Below are positions 37,380 to 43,135 of a stretch of 64,000 nt of DNA, in pieces. Both the position numbers and the translations under genes were made by a program. Origin of the DNA: Oscillospiraceae bacterium (lineage in GTDB: Bacteria; Bacillota; Clostridia; Oscillospirales; Ruminococcaceae); contig JAGALZ010000035.1 in the NCBI GenBank assembly GCA_017848055.1, forward strand, positions 62,001 to 126,000, given 5' to 3'. Position 1 is the first letter of the stretch, and each line of letters opens with the position of its first letter. The notes below the pieces were generated by a model that saw nothing but the letters and a program-made list of their open reading frames with translations, was not told the DNA's origin and made no database searches.

Positions 37380-39353
37380 CTAAGCATTTATATTTGTTTT
37401 TTCGATATAACCATCAATTGCAGCAACAAGTCTGTATCTTGCTTCACGAAGGGATGTGTCAAGCTGTGCACCTGCCATAGTCTGGTGTCCGCCGCCGCCC
37501 AATTCCTCCATAACAAGCTGCACGTTGAAGTTTCCAAGACTTCTTGCCGAAATATTTATTCTTCCGTCAGCTTCATACAATACAAACGAAGAATTTACAC
37601 CTTCGATTCCTAAAAGCTCATCAGCAGCCTGCGCTGCAGCAATACGCATTTCAGGTGAAGTTGCTCTGGCGGTTGCCAACGCACAGCCTTTATATATCTC
37701 TGAGTTTGTAATGAGCATAGATTTTTGCTGATAGGTTTCAATTGAGCTTGCAAAGAAGTTCTTTACAGAAACAGTATCGGCACCAAGCTTTCTGAGATAT
37801 GCGGCAGCTTCAAAGGTTCTAACACCGGTTCTCATAACGAAATTCTTTGTATCAAGCATTATACCCGCAAGCAACGCTTCAGCCTCATTAGCAGAAAGTC
37901 TGCACTCGTTTCCGAAATACTGCACAAGTTCAGCAACCATTTCAGAAGCAGATGATGCAAGAGGTTCATTGTAGAAAATTACAGGATTATCTATCGCCTT
38001 GACCATTCGTCTGTGGTGGTCGATAACAACCACCTTATGCGACGCTGAAAGTAGCTCAGTGCTGTCAACGAAATCAGGGTTATGGGTATCGACAACTACA
38101 AGAAGCGAACCTTCATCGCTGGCTTCAAGGGCTGTTTGAGGAGCAATAAAGAAGTTATCCTTCTCCTTTGGACGCATATAGTCGATAAGCTGTGTTGCGA
38201 GATTCCTTTCCGGATTTACAACTACATACGCTGCAGTTCCCATCTGTCTGATAACTGCACAAAGTCCGATTGCGGCACCGACAGCATCAAGGTCGGCATT
38301 TGCGTGACCCATAATGAAAACACGGTTACTTTCTCTGATAAGGTCTTTAAGTGCACTTGCAATAATACGTGTTTTAACCTTTGTCTGCTTTTCGACACCC
38401 TTAGATACTCCGCCGTAAAACTCAAAACCATTTACAGTTTTAACTGCAGCCTGGTCGCCGCCACGTCCGAAGCACATATCAAGTCCTTGCTTTGCAAACT
38501 CCGCACTTTCAGCGAGAGTTTTTCCGCCAAGGCCTACGCCGATTGAGAGCGTTACCGTTGCTCTTTCGCCTACCAGAATTTCTCTTGCTTTGTCAAGAAT
38601 CTGGAATCTTCCGTCAATCATAGTTTTGAGATATCTGTATTCAAGTACCACGAGGAACTGAGTGGAAGATAGCTTTCTGACAACACCTGTTGTTGTATCA
38701 AAGAATGATTCCATAAGCTTTTCAAGCTCTGCATAAACGTTTGCCTTTTCGCTTTCACGAAGATTCTGCAAAAGGTCTTCATAGTTATCCACTGCGACGA
38801 GCATTACAGAAGGACGTGACTGCTTATACTCAAAATCAAGCTCGACAAAGTCGGTTATTTCATTAAAATAAACCATTGACAGTACGGCATCATTCTGTTC
38901 GTTTGAAATAGCCTTCACACGGTAATACTTATCATCAAGATTAACAATATTACCCTTTGCTGAGTAAAGCTTTTCAAAGTCGAAATCTGCAAGGTCACCG
39001 ATATACATACGGTAAGCTTCATTCTCGCTCAGAACTTTAGCGTCAAACTCTTTATTCATCCATATAATCTGTTTTTTGTCATCTATAATGACAACCGGAG
39101 CGGGAAAATTATATAGCGATTCCTTTTCCGTCCTTGTAATTTCTGAGGTCATCCGCATGATGTATTTCTTCAGAAGTCCCGAAGAAATTATTGTCATTAC
39201 TATTACAACAAATGCACCCACAACAGAAACAACAAGTAATACAGCACCGAATGAGGATTTAGACGGAGTATTATACATATTCCACGAAGCTATCACCGCA
39301 GTCAGCGCAACAACAGTAAGAAGCAGATACTGGACAAGATTATATCTTTTCAT
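37380..39353 (-). CDS. gdpP: Cyclic-di-AMP phosphodiesterase GdpP
   Basis: A 657-residue membrane enzyme that hydrolyses c-di-AMP. Two N-terminal TMs (about 10-55) are followed by a PAS-like region, a degenerate GGDEF domain (about 165-300), a DHH domain with GHANADLDAVGAA (about residue 345) and VVIDHHRR, and DHHA1 with GGGGHQTMAGAQL. Order and length match GdpP (YybT). A TTGACA-17-TAGAAT promoter lies just upstream. Operon with rplI, dnaB, tilS and perhaps ftsH. Confidence 0.94.
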   Translation of the reverse strand: MKRYNLVQYLLLTVVALTAVIASWNMYNTPSKSSFGAVLLVVSVVGAFVVIVMTIISSGLLKKYIMRMTSEITRTEKESLYNFPAPVVIIDDKKQIIWMNKEFDAKVLSENEAYRMYIGDLADFDFEKLYSAKGNIVNLDDKYYRVKAISNEQNDAVLSMVYFNEITDFVELDFEYKQSRPSVMLVAVDNYEDLLQNLRESEKANVYAELEKLMESFFDTTTGVVRKLSSTQFLVVLEYRYLKTMIDGRFQILDKAREILVGERATVTLSIGVGLGGKTLAESAEFAKQGLDMCFGRGGDQAAVKTVNGFEFYGGVSKGVEKQTKVKTRIIASALKDLIRESNRVFIMGHANADLDAVGAAIGLCAVIRQMGTAAYVVVNPERNLATQLIDYMRPKEKDNFFIAPQTALEASDEGSLLVVVDTHNPDFVDSTELLSASHKVVVIDHHRRMVKAIDNPVIFYNEPLASSASEMVAELVQYFGNECRLSANEAEALLAGIMLDTKNFVMRTGVRTFEAAAYLRKLGADTVSVKNFFASSIETYQQKSMLITNSEIYKGCALATARATSPEMRIAAAQAADELLGIEGVNSSFVLYEADGRINISARSLGNFNVQLVMEELGGGGHQTMAGAQLDTSLREARYRLVAAIDGYIEKTNINA

Positions 39354-39385
39354 AAGCCTATTTGCCTTTCTGATAATATGCTTTT

Positions 39386-39414
39386 ATTCTACTATATTTA
39401 ATTAAAATTGTCAA
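39386..39414 (-). promoter_or_regulatory. Promoter for gdpP-rplI-dnaB
   Basis: TTGACA (39409-39414) and TAGAAT (39386-39391) on the minus strand, spacer 17 bp, about 30 nt before the gdpP start. Confidence 0.78.
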
Positions 39415-39498
39415 TGTATAACCCCTCTTACAGACAACTTTTTATTATTAACGAAAAGACATCATACTGAGTATAATAAATCAGAAAGGGGTAGAGAT

Positions 39499-40050
39499 AT
39501 GACAATAACAAAGCTGGGAAAATCAAGCGTCAAAATGACATTCTGCGAGCAGGAAGCATCGATAATTGAAGAAGCATTTTACACATACAATTATAGACTT
39601 TCATCGAAAATCATAATTGTATGGTTGATTATCTGCGTACAGAACAGATACGAAATCAAAATCGGCAAAAATGTAACGATAGAGCTTCTTAAAAACGGTC
39701 AAGAAGCAACGCTATACATATCGGGATACACGCCGAAGTATCACATTTCCGAGAATATGACAAAGACATACAAATGCAGAATAAAAAAACAGCTTGTCTG
39801 TTATTTCGAAGATACAGACAAGCTGAAAAAGTTTGCAAAGTTCATCTACTGTCAGGGTTATGCGATAAAGCAAGACAGTTTATATTCAGATAAGAAGGGA
39901 TATCTGCTGATTATTGACGGAAATATCCCAACTGAAATTATTTGTGAATACTGCTACGATTACCAGACAGCAACGAACAAATCAATCGACAAATCACATT
40001 ATAAACTGATAAGAGAAAACGGAGCAATCAAAGCTATTGCAGAGCTTTGA
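39499..40050 (+). CDS. MecA/NegA-like adaptor protein (tentative)
   Basis: A 183-residue soluble protein. The first residues (MTITKLGKSSVKMTF) and, more clearly, the C-terminal half resemble MecA. In MecA the C-terminal domain pattern is an F-x-D-x-x-x-L start, then LY...YYLYV, an EYA-like helix and a final H-x-L-x-E-x-G. Here I see YFEDTDKLKKFAK, SLYSDKKGYLLIIDG, ICEYCYDYQTA and SHYKLIRENGAI in that order. MecA links substrates to the ClpC protease. It lacks the long acidic linker of Bacillus MecA. AAAGGGGTAGAGAT is the ribosome binding site. Its end overlaps rpe by 17 nt. I compared from memory only. Confidence 0.5.
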   Translation: MTITKLGKSSVKMTFCEQEASIIEEAFYTYNYRLSSKIIIVWLIICVQNRYEIKIGKNVTIELLKNGQEATLYISGYTPKYHISENMTKTYKCRIKKQLVCYFEDTDKLKKFAKFIYCQGYAIKQDSLYSDKKGYLLIIDGNIPTEIICEYCYDYQTATNKSIDKSHYKLIRENGAIKAIAEL

Positions 40051-40687
40051 TTTTTGCAATCTCCTCAGCCATGCTCTCAGCTTTGAACAGATATGTGCCA
40101 GAAACAATAACATTTGCACCGGCTTCAACAGCATCAGATACAGTATTTGCGTTAATACCGCCATCAACCTCGATATCAAGATTCAACGATAATTCATCTG
40201 AATATTTTCTTAAGAATCTCACCTTATCAAGTGTTTCAACGATAAACGACTGACCGCCAAAGCCGGGCTCGACTGTCATTACAAGAACCATATCAACCTT
40301 ATCTATATAGCGAACAATAGTATTGACAGGTGTATTAGGCTTAATCGAGATGCCTACCTTTGCACCTGTTTTTCTGATTGCTTCAATTGTTGCATCGACA
40401 TCAGAACAAGCCTCTGTATGAACTGTAATTATATCGGCACCGTTGTCTGCAAAGACCTTAACATATCTGATTGGTTCATCAATCATAAGGTGGACATCAA
40501 GCGGAACCTTTGAACATTTCTTTGCAGCCTGTAAAAGTGGAATACCGAAGCTTATATTATTCACGAACATTCCATCCATCACATCAAAGTGGATATAATC
40601 GCTTCCACAAAGGCAAGCTTTTTCAATTTCTTCGCCAAGCTTCAGAAAATCGCAGCTGAGCAACGAAGGAGAAACTTTTATCTGCAT
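40034..40687 (-). CDS. rpe: Ribulose-phosphate 3-epimerase
   Basis: A 217-residue TIM-barrel enzyme of the pentose phosphate pathway that interconverts ribulose-5- and xylulose-5-phosphate. Metal and catalytic motifs are present: SLLSCDF, HFDVMDGMFVNNISFG, LDVHLMI, MTVEPGFGGQSF and DIEVDGGIN. CAGAGGTATTATTT precedes ATG 40687, and a TTGACG-17-TATAAT promoter lies upstream. The gene usually follows rsgA in Firmicutes; here it stands alone. Confidence 0.95.
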   Translation of the reverse strand: MQIKVSPSLLSCDFLKLGEEIEKACLCGSDYIHFDVMDGMFVNNISFGIPLLQAAKKCSKVPLDVHLMIDEPIRYVKVFADNGADIITVHTEACSDVDATIEAIRKTGAKVGISIKPNTPVNTIVRYIDKVDMVLVMTVEPGFGGQSFIVETLDKVRFLRKYSDELSLNLDIEVDGGINANTVSDAVEAGANVIVSGTYLFKAESMAEEIAKIKALQ

Positions 40688-40723
40688 AAATAATACCTCT
40701 GAATACTATAAAACTGTAATTTA

Positions 40724-40752
40724 ATTATAACCGAAAACAAAATAATCGTCAA
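40724..40752 (-). promoter_or_regulatory. Promoter for rpe
   Basis: TTGACG (40747-40752) and TATAAT (40724-40729) on the minus strand, spacer 17 bp. Confidence 0.78.
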
Positions 40753-40776
40753 CTGTCGAATTAAACATAAAATGAT

Positions 40777-40808
40777 AAAGTCCGACACACTTTTTCGTAT
40801 CGGACTTT
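40777..40808 (-). terminator. Hairpin between the mini-ORF transcript and rpe
   Basis: AAAGTCCGA/TCGGACTTT with a 14-nt loop, followed on the minus strand by ATCATTTT. It would act as a second, weaker terminator behind the one at 40885-40912 and insulate the rpe promoter. Confidence 0.6.
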
Positions 40809-40884
40809 ACTATATATCAACAGCTGAACGATTGCTCCTTCGCTGATGATACATATTATGCACAAAACCGCTTTCTTGCGACAA

Positions 40885-40912
40885 TTAAAAAGCGGAGCAC
40901 TGAGCTCCGCTT
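40885..40912 (-). terminator. Intrinsic terminator of the mini-ORF transcript
   Basis: AAGCGGAGC/GCTCCGCTT with a 5-nt loop and a TTTTTAATT tail on the minus strand. It lies about 880 nt downstream of the promoter at 41769-41797 and closes that transcription unit. Confidence 0.85.
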
Positions 40913-40954
40913 ATAATATCTGAATAAGCCTTAAGTTTCTGGTGGAATCACTCC

Positions 40955-40993
40955 CTAAGCTTTAATATTGAGATTGCGTACTACAAAAATCAT
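40955..40993 (-). CDS. Candidate 12-codon mini-ORF (MIFVVRNLNIKA)
   Basis: ATG at 40993 is 8 nt behind GGGAG, a good ribosome binding site, and the frame ends in TAG, whose last bases enter the next motif copy. Only context supports translation, and the peptide has no known relative to me. Confidence 0.3.
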   Translation of the reverse strand: MIFVVRNLNIKA

Positions 40994-41062
40994 ATGCAGC
41001 ACTCCCTTTTCTAGAAACTTATCTTTGATTCACTTCGCTTTGCATTTCTGCTAAAGCTATAC

Positions 41063-41071
41063 TTAAGTCAT
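41063..41071 (-). CDS. Candidate Met-Thr-stop minigene
   Basis: AAAGG, 9 nt, then ATG ACT TAA. One of three dipeptide frames in the array. It is too short for ordinary gene calling, and the claim rests on the repeated pattern. Confidence 0.25.
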   Translation of the reverse strand: MT

Positions 41072-41144
41072 TGGACTCAACCTTTCAAACTGAATTTTGG
41101 TCGATGATTAAACTGAAAGTCTTGGTGGACTCACTCCTGACATA

Positions 41145-41177
41145 TTAAATATTTCTTAGTTTTGTGCCTATAATCAT
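41145..41177 (-). CDS. Candidate 10-codon mini-ORF (MIIGTKLRNI)
   Basis: ATG at 41177 lies 8 nt behind CGGAG. The reading frame lies between two imperfect complementary AT-rich arms (ATTAAAATATTC upstream, GAAATATTTAAT at its end). It corresponds in position to the mini-ORF at 40955-40993 in the other repeat unit, and both begin Met-Ile. Confidence 0.3.
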   Translation of the reverse strand: MIIGTKLRNI

Positions 41178-41239
41178 ATGCACCACTCCGAATATTTTAA
41201 TTATATCCTATGCAGAGAACCTTGTCTTCTGCAATCTGA

Positions 41240-41248
41240 TTATCTCAT
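41240..41248 (-). CDS. Candidate Met-Arg-stop minigene
   Basis: AAAGGTGATTCCG then ATG AGA TAA. AGA is a codon type for which minigene-driven peptidyl-tRNA drop-off is known in E. coli. Translation here is not shown. Confidence 0.25.
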   Translation of the reverse strand: MR

Positions 41249-41322
41249 CGGAATCACCTTTCAAATCAACTTATTACTTGAAGATATTTACCTCTCATAT
41301 TTACTTGCTAAGGTCAAACTAA

Positions 41323-41331
41323 TCAGTACAT
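41323..41331 (-). CDS. Candidate Met-Tyr-stop minigene
   Basis: AGGAG, 8 nt, then ATG TAC TGA. This copy has the best Shine-Dalgarno sequence of the array. Confidence 0.25.
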   Translation of the reverse strand: MY

Positions 41332-41349
41332 CGGACTCACTCCTATTTA

Positions 41350-41388
41350 CTATTTCTTAATCATATTCCCCAGCTTTGATAAAATCAT
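41350..41388 (-). CDS. Candidate 12-codon mini-ORF (MILSKLGNMIKK)
   Basis: GAGG, 8 nt, then ATG and twelve sense codons ending in TAG. The peptide would be a short cationic amphipathic helix. No family is recognised. Confidence 0.3.
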   Translation of the reverse strand: MILSKLGNMIKK

Positions 41389-41768
41389 CGTAATCGCCTC
41401 ATTATTTGAAATGTATTTATTCAATTGTAACTTCTGCTCCCCTGCTTGTATTATTTCTTGTCAGATTATCGGGTGCAGCTCTATAACGGTCTTTTATATA
41501 CTTTAAGTTTGGGCTTTGAAGGATTTACCTTGTCTTAGCCTTATTCGGTGACCTGAGAGCCACTCGGGAAGCTTGATGATGTGATTTCACTGTCCACCGG
41601 ACTCACCACTTTCTTTATAGATTTCAGAACTATCTGTGCAGCTTTCTTGCGCTTAGTTAATCTAATATCACTGATTACGCTTTATCTGTTTTTCACAGCG
41701 TCTGTAACTTAGTACCGGGAGCTTCAGATTCCCTCTCGGTTATCTGCTTTACTCTTTTCCTTGACTAT

Positions 41769-41797
41769 AATATACCACATCTTTTGTCACTTGTCAA
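41769..41797 (-). promoter_or_regulatory. Near-consensus promoter of the mini-ORF transcript
   Basis: TTGACA (41792-41797) and TATATT (41769-41774) on the minus strand with a 17-bp spacer and an AT-rich upstream region. Predicted start near 41762. It is divergent from, and about 60 bp away from, the DUF1292 promoter. Confidence 0.85.
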
Positions 41798-41856
41798 TAG
41801 TTTTTTTCAACTTTTTATAATCTTTTTTATTTAACATTACTTTTACTAAATACATC

Positions 41857-41885
41857 TTGACATTCGATTTTAAATATTATATAAT
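41857..41885 (+). promoter_or_regulatory. Consensus promoter for the DUF1292 gene
   Basis: TTGACA (41857-41862), 17 bp, TATAAT (41880-41885): a perfect sigma-A type promoter about 65 nt before the start codon. Confidence 0.85.
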
Positions 41886-41951
41886 AAAAGTGTTGCAGCG
41901 GTTGTTGCGGCATTTTTTATAATTTTTGAATGTTTTAGGAGGTTATCTTTT

Positions 41952-42257
41952 ATGTCAGAAAACGAGATGAACTACACCCCTGACCTTTATACACTTGTAG
42001 ATGATGAAGGTAATGAGCAGACATTTGAGATGCTCGACGCTATGGAATACAACGGAGAAACCTATTACGCTCTTACTCCTTATCCGGAAGACCTTGACAA
42101 TGACGGAGAGGTTGTTATCCTCAAGAAGGTTATAGAGAACGACGAAGAAATTATGGTTTCCATTGAAGATGATGACGAATACGAAGAAGTCGGAAACAAG
42201 TTCATGGAACGTATCGAGGATATGTTCGAGTTTGATGACGAGGAGTCCCAGGACTAG
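41952..42257 (+). CDS. DUF1292 family protein (YrzB-like)
   Basis: A 101-residue, strongly acidic soluble protein. The central part (YTLVDDEGNEQTFEMLDAMEYNG, YYALTPYP, EVVILKKV) is the DUF1292/YrzB pattern, a small beta-rich family of unknown function that in Firmicutes usually lies beside ruvX and an IreB-type gene. Here those neighbours are absent. TTAGGAGGTTATCTTTT gives a perfect ribosome binding site and the promoter is consensus, so it is probably well expressed. Confidence 0.88.
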   Translation: MSENEMNYTPDLYTLVDDEGNEQTFEMLDAMEYNGETYYALTPYPEDLDNDGEVVILKKVIENDEEIMVSIEDDDEYEEVGNKFMERIEDMFEFDDEESQD

Positions 42258-42286
42258 TAAATTGTCACACTTCCCATTTTTTCCTG

Positions 42287-42315
42287 TTGATTTTTAAGAA
42301 CTTTTATTGTATAAT
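42287..42315 (+). promoter_or_regulatory. Promoter of the 6S-like RNA
   Basis: TTGATT (42287-42292), 17 bp, TATAAT (42310-42315), with start expected near 42322. Confidence 0.75.
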
Positions 42316-42321
42316 TGCTTT

Positions 42322-42580
42322 AGAAAGTTTTCTGCCTTGTGCGAGTGCACAGCTTTTATAATCCAACACTTGATAAAAGGAAGTCCTGCTCTTTTTGCGG
42401 ATTGCAGACCTCCCGCCGCCACCGCTTTTGCCGTGTGCGATACGGATGCTGGGAGCGAGAAACATAAAGGGGGACGTTATCCACCCTGCTAAAGGCGGGT
42501 TTTATTCACTGTGTATCGGCAAGGCGGAGTAATTTGAACTCAATCGGCGTACTGCATTATCGGCAGTACGTCGTTTTTTT
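42322..42580 (+). ncRNA. ssrS: Structured RNA, probably 6S RNA
   Basis: A stand-alone unit with promoter (42287-42315) and terminator (42545-42580) but no gene. A long closing helix pairs 42331-42352 with 42509-42528 (TCTGCCTTG with CAAGGCGGA, including G-U pairs). Inside it lie a large bubble with small hairpins on each side (CTTTTAT/ATAAAAG on the 5' side, ACCC/GGGT on the 3' side) and a long apical arm (CTCCCGC...GGATGCTGGGAG with hairpin CCGT/ACGG). The ~198-nt core and this architecture are those of 6S RNA, which binds sigma-A RNA polymerase. No SRP or RNase P signature is present. The identity rests on structure only. Confidence 0.55.
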
Positions 42581-43106
42581 GAGCTAGACCCGAGATAACA
42601 GCTCTGCTTAAAACAATAATATACGCTAAGTCCTTGTGTGCACAGCTTTTTGCACAGCAGTATTTTTCGTGGAGCATCTTTATTGCATAAATTACATTGC
42701 AATTAAAATTTCGAGGTACGTCACTCTGCGAATACAGATATCCACAAAGCAGATTGTGCAGCTTGCTCTCATAACTAAAGTGAGAAAGCGCACTTATTTC
42801 GGCGTGCTCATTATGCGGGAATGTAAAGCTATCCTGGATGTAGTGCAAAGCTACTCCAAGTCTAAAGTAAGCAATAATCGTTCTGTTATCCTTGAAGTAT
42901 TCTATTGCTTTATTTATCTCTTTTTCTCGCTTTGAATAACTATGTCCCAGACTCCCCTTGCCCTTGAAATAAGACAACAGATTTATATCAGGAAAAACGC
43001 TGCCAACAATAAACATAAGCCTTTTAATATCTGAACTGAAAAGCCCGACATCCTCAGAGAGATATCGGGCAATTTTATAATGGTCTTTTGTTTGCAAAAT
43101 TATCAC
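42540..43106 (-). CDS. Zinc-dependent phospholipase C-like protein
   Basis: A roughly 185-residue all-helical protein of the zinc-dependent phospholipase C / S1-P1 nuclease fold. Candidate zinc ligands are visible: an early His (KDHYKIA), FIVGSVFPDIN with the family's PD motif, LGHSY, RLGVALHYIQDSFTFPHN with two His and an Asp, and LHNLL. There is no signal peptide, so the usual secreted role may not apply. The frame opens at GTG 43106. A TTG at 43097, with AGGTGAT just upstream, is at least as good a start. The last codons contain the terminator of the 6S-like RNA. Confidence 0.75.
   Translation of the reverse strand: MIILQTKDHYKIARYLSEDVGLFSSDIKRLMFIVGSVFPDINLLSYFKGKGSLGHSYSKREKEINKAIEYFKDNRTIIAYFRLGVALHYIQDSFTFPHNEHAEISALSHFSYESKLHNLLCGYLYSQSDVPRNFNCNVIYAIKMLHEKYCCAKSCAHKDLAYIIVLSRAVISGLAQKNDVLPIMQYAD
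42545..42580 (+). terminator. Terminator of the 6S-like RNA, inside the end of the convergent gene
   Basis: CGGCGTACTGC/GCAGTACGTCG with a 7-nt loop and a run of seven T (42574-42580). The hairpin lies within the last codons of the minus-strand gene 42540-43106. Confidence 0.85.
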
Positions 43107-43135
43107 CTGTGGTATTATAACCCTAAGCGTAATTC

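Larger units (their letters stand above)
40941..41612 (-). repeat. Degenerate tandem motif array with an A-B-A' higher-order unit
   Basis: Two motif types alternate. Type A reads GG(AG)TGA(G/T)TCC followed by ATG. Type B reads GGAGTG(G/C)TGCATATGATT. Type A' is type A followed by ACC instead of ATG. The order A-B-A' occurs twice: 41246-41261, 41175-41190, 41124-41138, and 41069-41085, 40991-41006, 40941-40955. Corresponding copies are ~177-184 bp apart, so a ~180-bp unit was probably duplicated and then diverged. The second B-A' block is enclosed by an 8-bp inverted repeat AAGTTTCT/AGAAACTT (40933-40940 and 41013-41020). Confidence 0.7.
40885..41762 (-). ncRNA. Undescribed ~880-nt transcript with nine Shine-Dalgarno/start-codon motifs
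   Basis: This 1.2-kb gap between rpe and the DUF1292 gene has no ordinary gene, but on the minus strand it is a complete transcription unit: promoter at 41769-41797 and terminator at 40885-40912. Nine degenerate copies of AGGAGTGAGTCCGATG-like sequence occur, at 41595-41612, 41386-41400, 41329-41344, 41246-41261, 41175-41190, 41124-41138, 41069-41085, 40991-41006 and 40941-40955. Each is a good ribosome binding site placed about 8 nt before a start codon or its remnant. The frames opened are 1-12 codons long. The first ~150 nt contain short hairpins but no motif I recognise. It does not look like RNase P RNA, tmRNA or SRP RNA. That it is transcribed is inferred. Confidence 0.65.

Noticed and set aside
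41178..41360. 60-codon plus-strand open frame in the array region
   Set aside because: It runs antisense to the motif array, lacks a ribosome binding site and has no recognisable product.
40941..41612. Repeat array considered as a CRISPR array
   Set aside because: Motif copies are only ~15 bp, degenerate and spaced irregularly (about 50 to 208 bp), with no cas genes nearby.
40885..41762. RNase P RNA, tmRNA or SRP RNA in the gene-free region
   Set aside because: No GAGGAAAGTCC-type P4 core, no tmRNA tag frame with tRNA-like ends and no SRP domain IV sequence could be found.
42331..42528. SRP RNA as identity of the structured RNA
   Set aside because: The conserved GGAAG-containing apical domain is absent; the end-to-end helix with bubble fits 6S RNA better.
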